Below, one piece after another: positions 6,495 through 7,364 of a DNA stretch of 7,364 nt. Position numbers and translations under genes: made by a program. Source of the stretch: Ruminococcus sp. UBA4383 (lineage in GTDB: Bacteria; Bacillota; Clostridia; Oscillospirales; Ruminococcaceae). How positions within the stretch are numbered: the first letter of the stretch is position 1; every line of letters starts with the position of its first letter. The notes beneath the pieces are model-generated. The model saw only the letters and a program-made list of their open reading frames with translations. It did not search any database and was not told where the DNA came from. The stretch lies in the NCBI GenBank assembly GCA_002389995.1, contig DGRR01000042.1, positions 1 through 7,364 of the forward strand, in the 5' to 3' direction.

Positions 6495-6902
6495 TTATAA
6501 ACTTATCAGGTCATCTAATTCAGGAATAGGATTAAACCATATATTCCGAAGTGATGATATCAGTTTTTCATATTCAAGCGGTTTGCATAAATAATCAGAA
6601 CATCTGTTTTTTAAACTCCATAAAGCCATACTGCTGTTCAGCTTGTCATCATTTCCCATAAGTATAATATCAATGTCAGACTTTATTTTTCTGAGTTTAT
6701 GACATACTATCTGTACATCATAGGGATGATGCCCTATATCTTTGCTTAAAAACACGAGAGATACTTCAAAATTACTTACAAAATCAATACATTCAGATAT
6801 TGATGTAAAATATCTGTACTTATGATTAATCATAGTCTGTTTAAGCATACTGCCAAGTTTTTCATTGGACTGTCTGTCCTTGTCGAGCGCAACTATCATC
6901 AC
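6495..6902 (-). CDS. Stand-alone receiver-like protein lacking the phospho-acceptor aspartate
   Basis: This 135-residue single-domain protein has the layout of a response-regulator receiver: beta-1 MIVALDKDR with acidic D7 and D9, beta-3 ending VSLVFLSKD, beta-4 DIDIILMG, and beta-5 DYLCKP with the conserved Lys-Pro (K107-P108). At the usual phospho-acceptor place after VFL there is S53, with D55 two residues later, and the conserved Thr/Ser after beta-4 is G83. Phosphorylation by the classical route is therefore doubtful. There is no DNA-binding or other output domain, so it would act through protein contacts. Start: AAGGTGAT (complement of 6908-6915) precedes GTG 6902-6900 and ATG 6899-6897; either may be used, and the GTG gives Met-Met at the start. 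It lies 42 bases downstream of the class B sortase gene with no evident promoter between, so it is probably co-transcribed with it. Family placement rests on pattern recognition only. Confidence 0.75.
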   Translation of the reverse strand: MMIVALDKDRQSNEKLGSMLKQTMINHKYRYFTSISECIDFVSNFEVSLVFLSKDIGHHPYDVQIVCHKLRKIKSDIDIILMGNDDKLNSSMALWSLKNRCSDYLCKPLEYEKLISSLRNIWFNPIPELDDLISL

Positions 6903-6944
6903 ATTTTATCACCTTCCATTCTTTTCATATCAAAAATTAACAAG

Positions 6945-7364
6945 TTACTGCTGAAAGACGGTGATTTCACGCTCCCTGACAAGTACGCCTGCAAACAGCG
7001 CACGGGCATTGTCAAAGTCAGCAGCCGTACAGGTCGAAAGAGCTATAATATGGTCGTCAGGAGATATATTATCATCAGTGATATATAAGCTGTTTTTTAT
7101 AAGCATATCAGTCCATGAAATATTATCATCTGTGGGTACATCATAAATACTGTCGTATGCATTGACAACAGACAATGCAAAAAAATCTATGCGGTAAAGA
7201 TATTCCTTAGTGAAAAGCCAGCCATAACGATGAGATGCAAATTCATTTTCGTCCTTGAATCTTCTTATGTCGCCAAACATACCCTGCTGCATATTGTGTC
7301 CGAAAAGTATGCTCTGAGGGTCGGAAAAATCCTTTTGATTCCGATAGTCAAGAAAAATCGTTCC
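6945..7364 (-). CDS. Class B sortase, C-terminal 139 residues (runs off the window)
   Basis: The minus-strand frame is open to the last base of the window and stops at TAA (complement of 6945-6947). The visible part starts GTIFLDYRNQKDF, followed by catalytic His in FGHNMQQGMFGD (23rd visible residue), catalytic Cys in ALSTCT (112th) and catalytic Arg in NARALFAGV (121st). These are the signatures of class B sortases, membrane-anchored transpeptidases that cleave a C-terminal sorting signal and attach the protein to the wall peptide. The catalytic triad is complete; the N-terminal membrane anchor and the first part of the domain are outside. The ATG at 7292 is internal (it follows GHN) and not the start. 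The receiver-like gene follows in the same direction. No substrate with a sorting motif is visible here; in dockerin-bearing ruminococci sortases anchor cohesin scaffolds, but that link is inference. Confidence 0.93.
   Translation of the reverse strand, partial: GTIFLDYRNQKDFSDPQSILFGHNMQQGMFGDIRRFKDENEFASHRYGWLFTKEYLYRIDFFALSVVNAYDSIYDVPTDDNISWTDMLIKNSLYITDDNISPDDHIIALSTCTAADFDNARALFAGVLVREREITVFQQ

Noticed and set aside
7290..7292. ATG at 7292 as start of the sortase
   Set aside because: The frame stays open to the window edge and the upstream residues (GTIFLDYRNQ through FGHN) are conserved sortase sequence including the catalytic His.

Overview
This AT-rich window looks like chromosomal DNA of a Gram-positive, cellulosome- or dockerin-bearing Firmicute, most likely Ruminococcus or a close relative (Oscillospiraceae). 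That is inferred from a secreted protein ending in a type I dockerin after a Thr-rich linker, a class B sortase, canonical sigma-A/Shine-Dalgarno signals and the overall composition. No phage, IS, CRISPR, tRNA or rRNA feature is visible.

Layout. (1) 1-2236, plus strand: the 3' end of an unrecognised membrane-protein gene, then 10 bases later a secreted/membrane-tethered serine hydrolase of the beta-lactamase/penicillin-binding fold with a four-helix membrane C-terminus. A perfect 10-bp hairpin at 2241-2266 serves as terminator for this operon and for the convergent gene. (2) 2273-3838, minus strand: a modular secreted M23 (LytM-type) peptidase carrying a ricin-like domain, Thr-rich linker, Big2-like domain and dockerin. 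It has its own near-consensus promoter (TTGACT-17-TATAAT), with a tandem TTGCATAT repeat just upstream. (3) 4060-6424, plus strand: a glycosyltransferase remnant that keeps only the C-terminal part of a DPM1/GtrB-like GT2 (the YRDRPEGS motif and two membrane helices). It overlaps an intact polytopic protein resembling the DUF6020/GT-C type of lipid-sugar-dependent glycosyltransferases, which ends in an acidic three-copy 9-residue repeat. A hairpin at 6430-6454 closes this unit. (4) 6495-7364, minus strand: a class B sortase (truncated by the window edge) followed by a small stand-alone receiver-like protein that lacks the phospho-acceptor aspartate.

Theme: nearly everything acts at the cell envelope: wall-peptide hydrolysis (M23), a penicillin-binding-fold hydrolase, surface glycosylation (GT2 plus GT-C) and covalent protein anchoring (sortase). 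The points most worth a second look are the dockerin-tagged M23/ricin protein, the decapitated GT2 next to an intact GT-C partner, and the sortase-linked degenerate receiver. I do not see a clearly new multi-gene defence or mobile system here.
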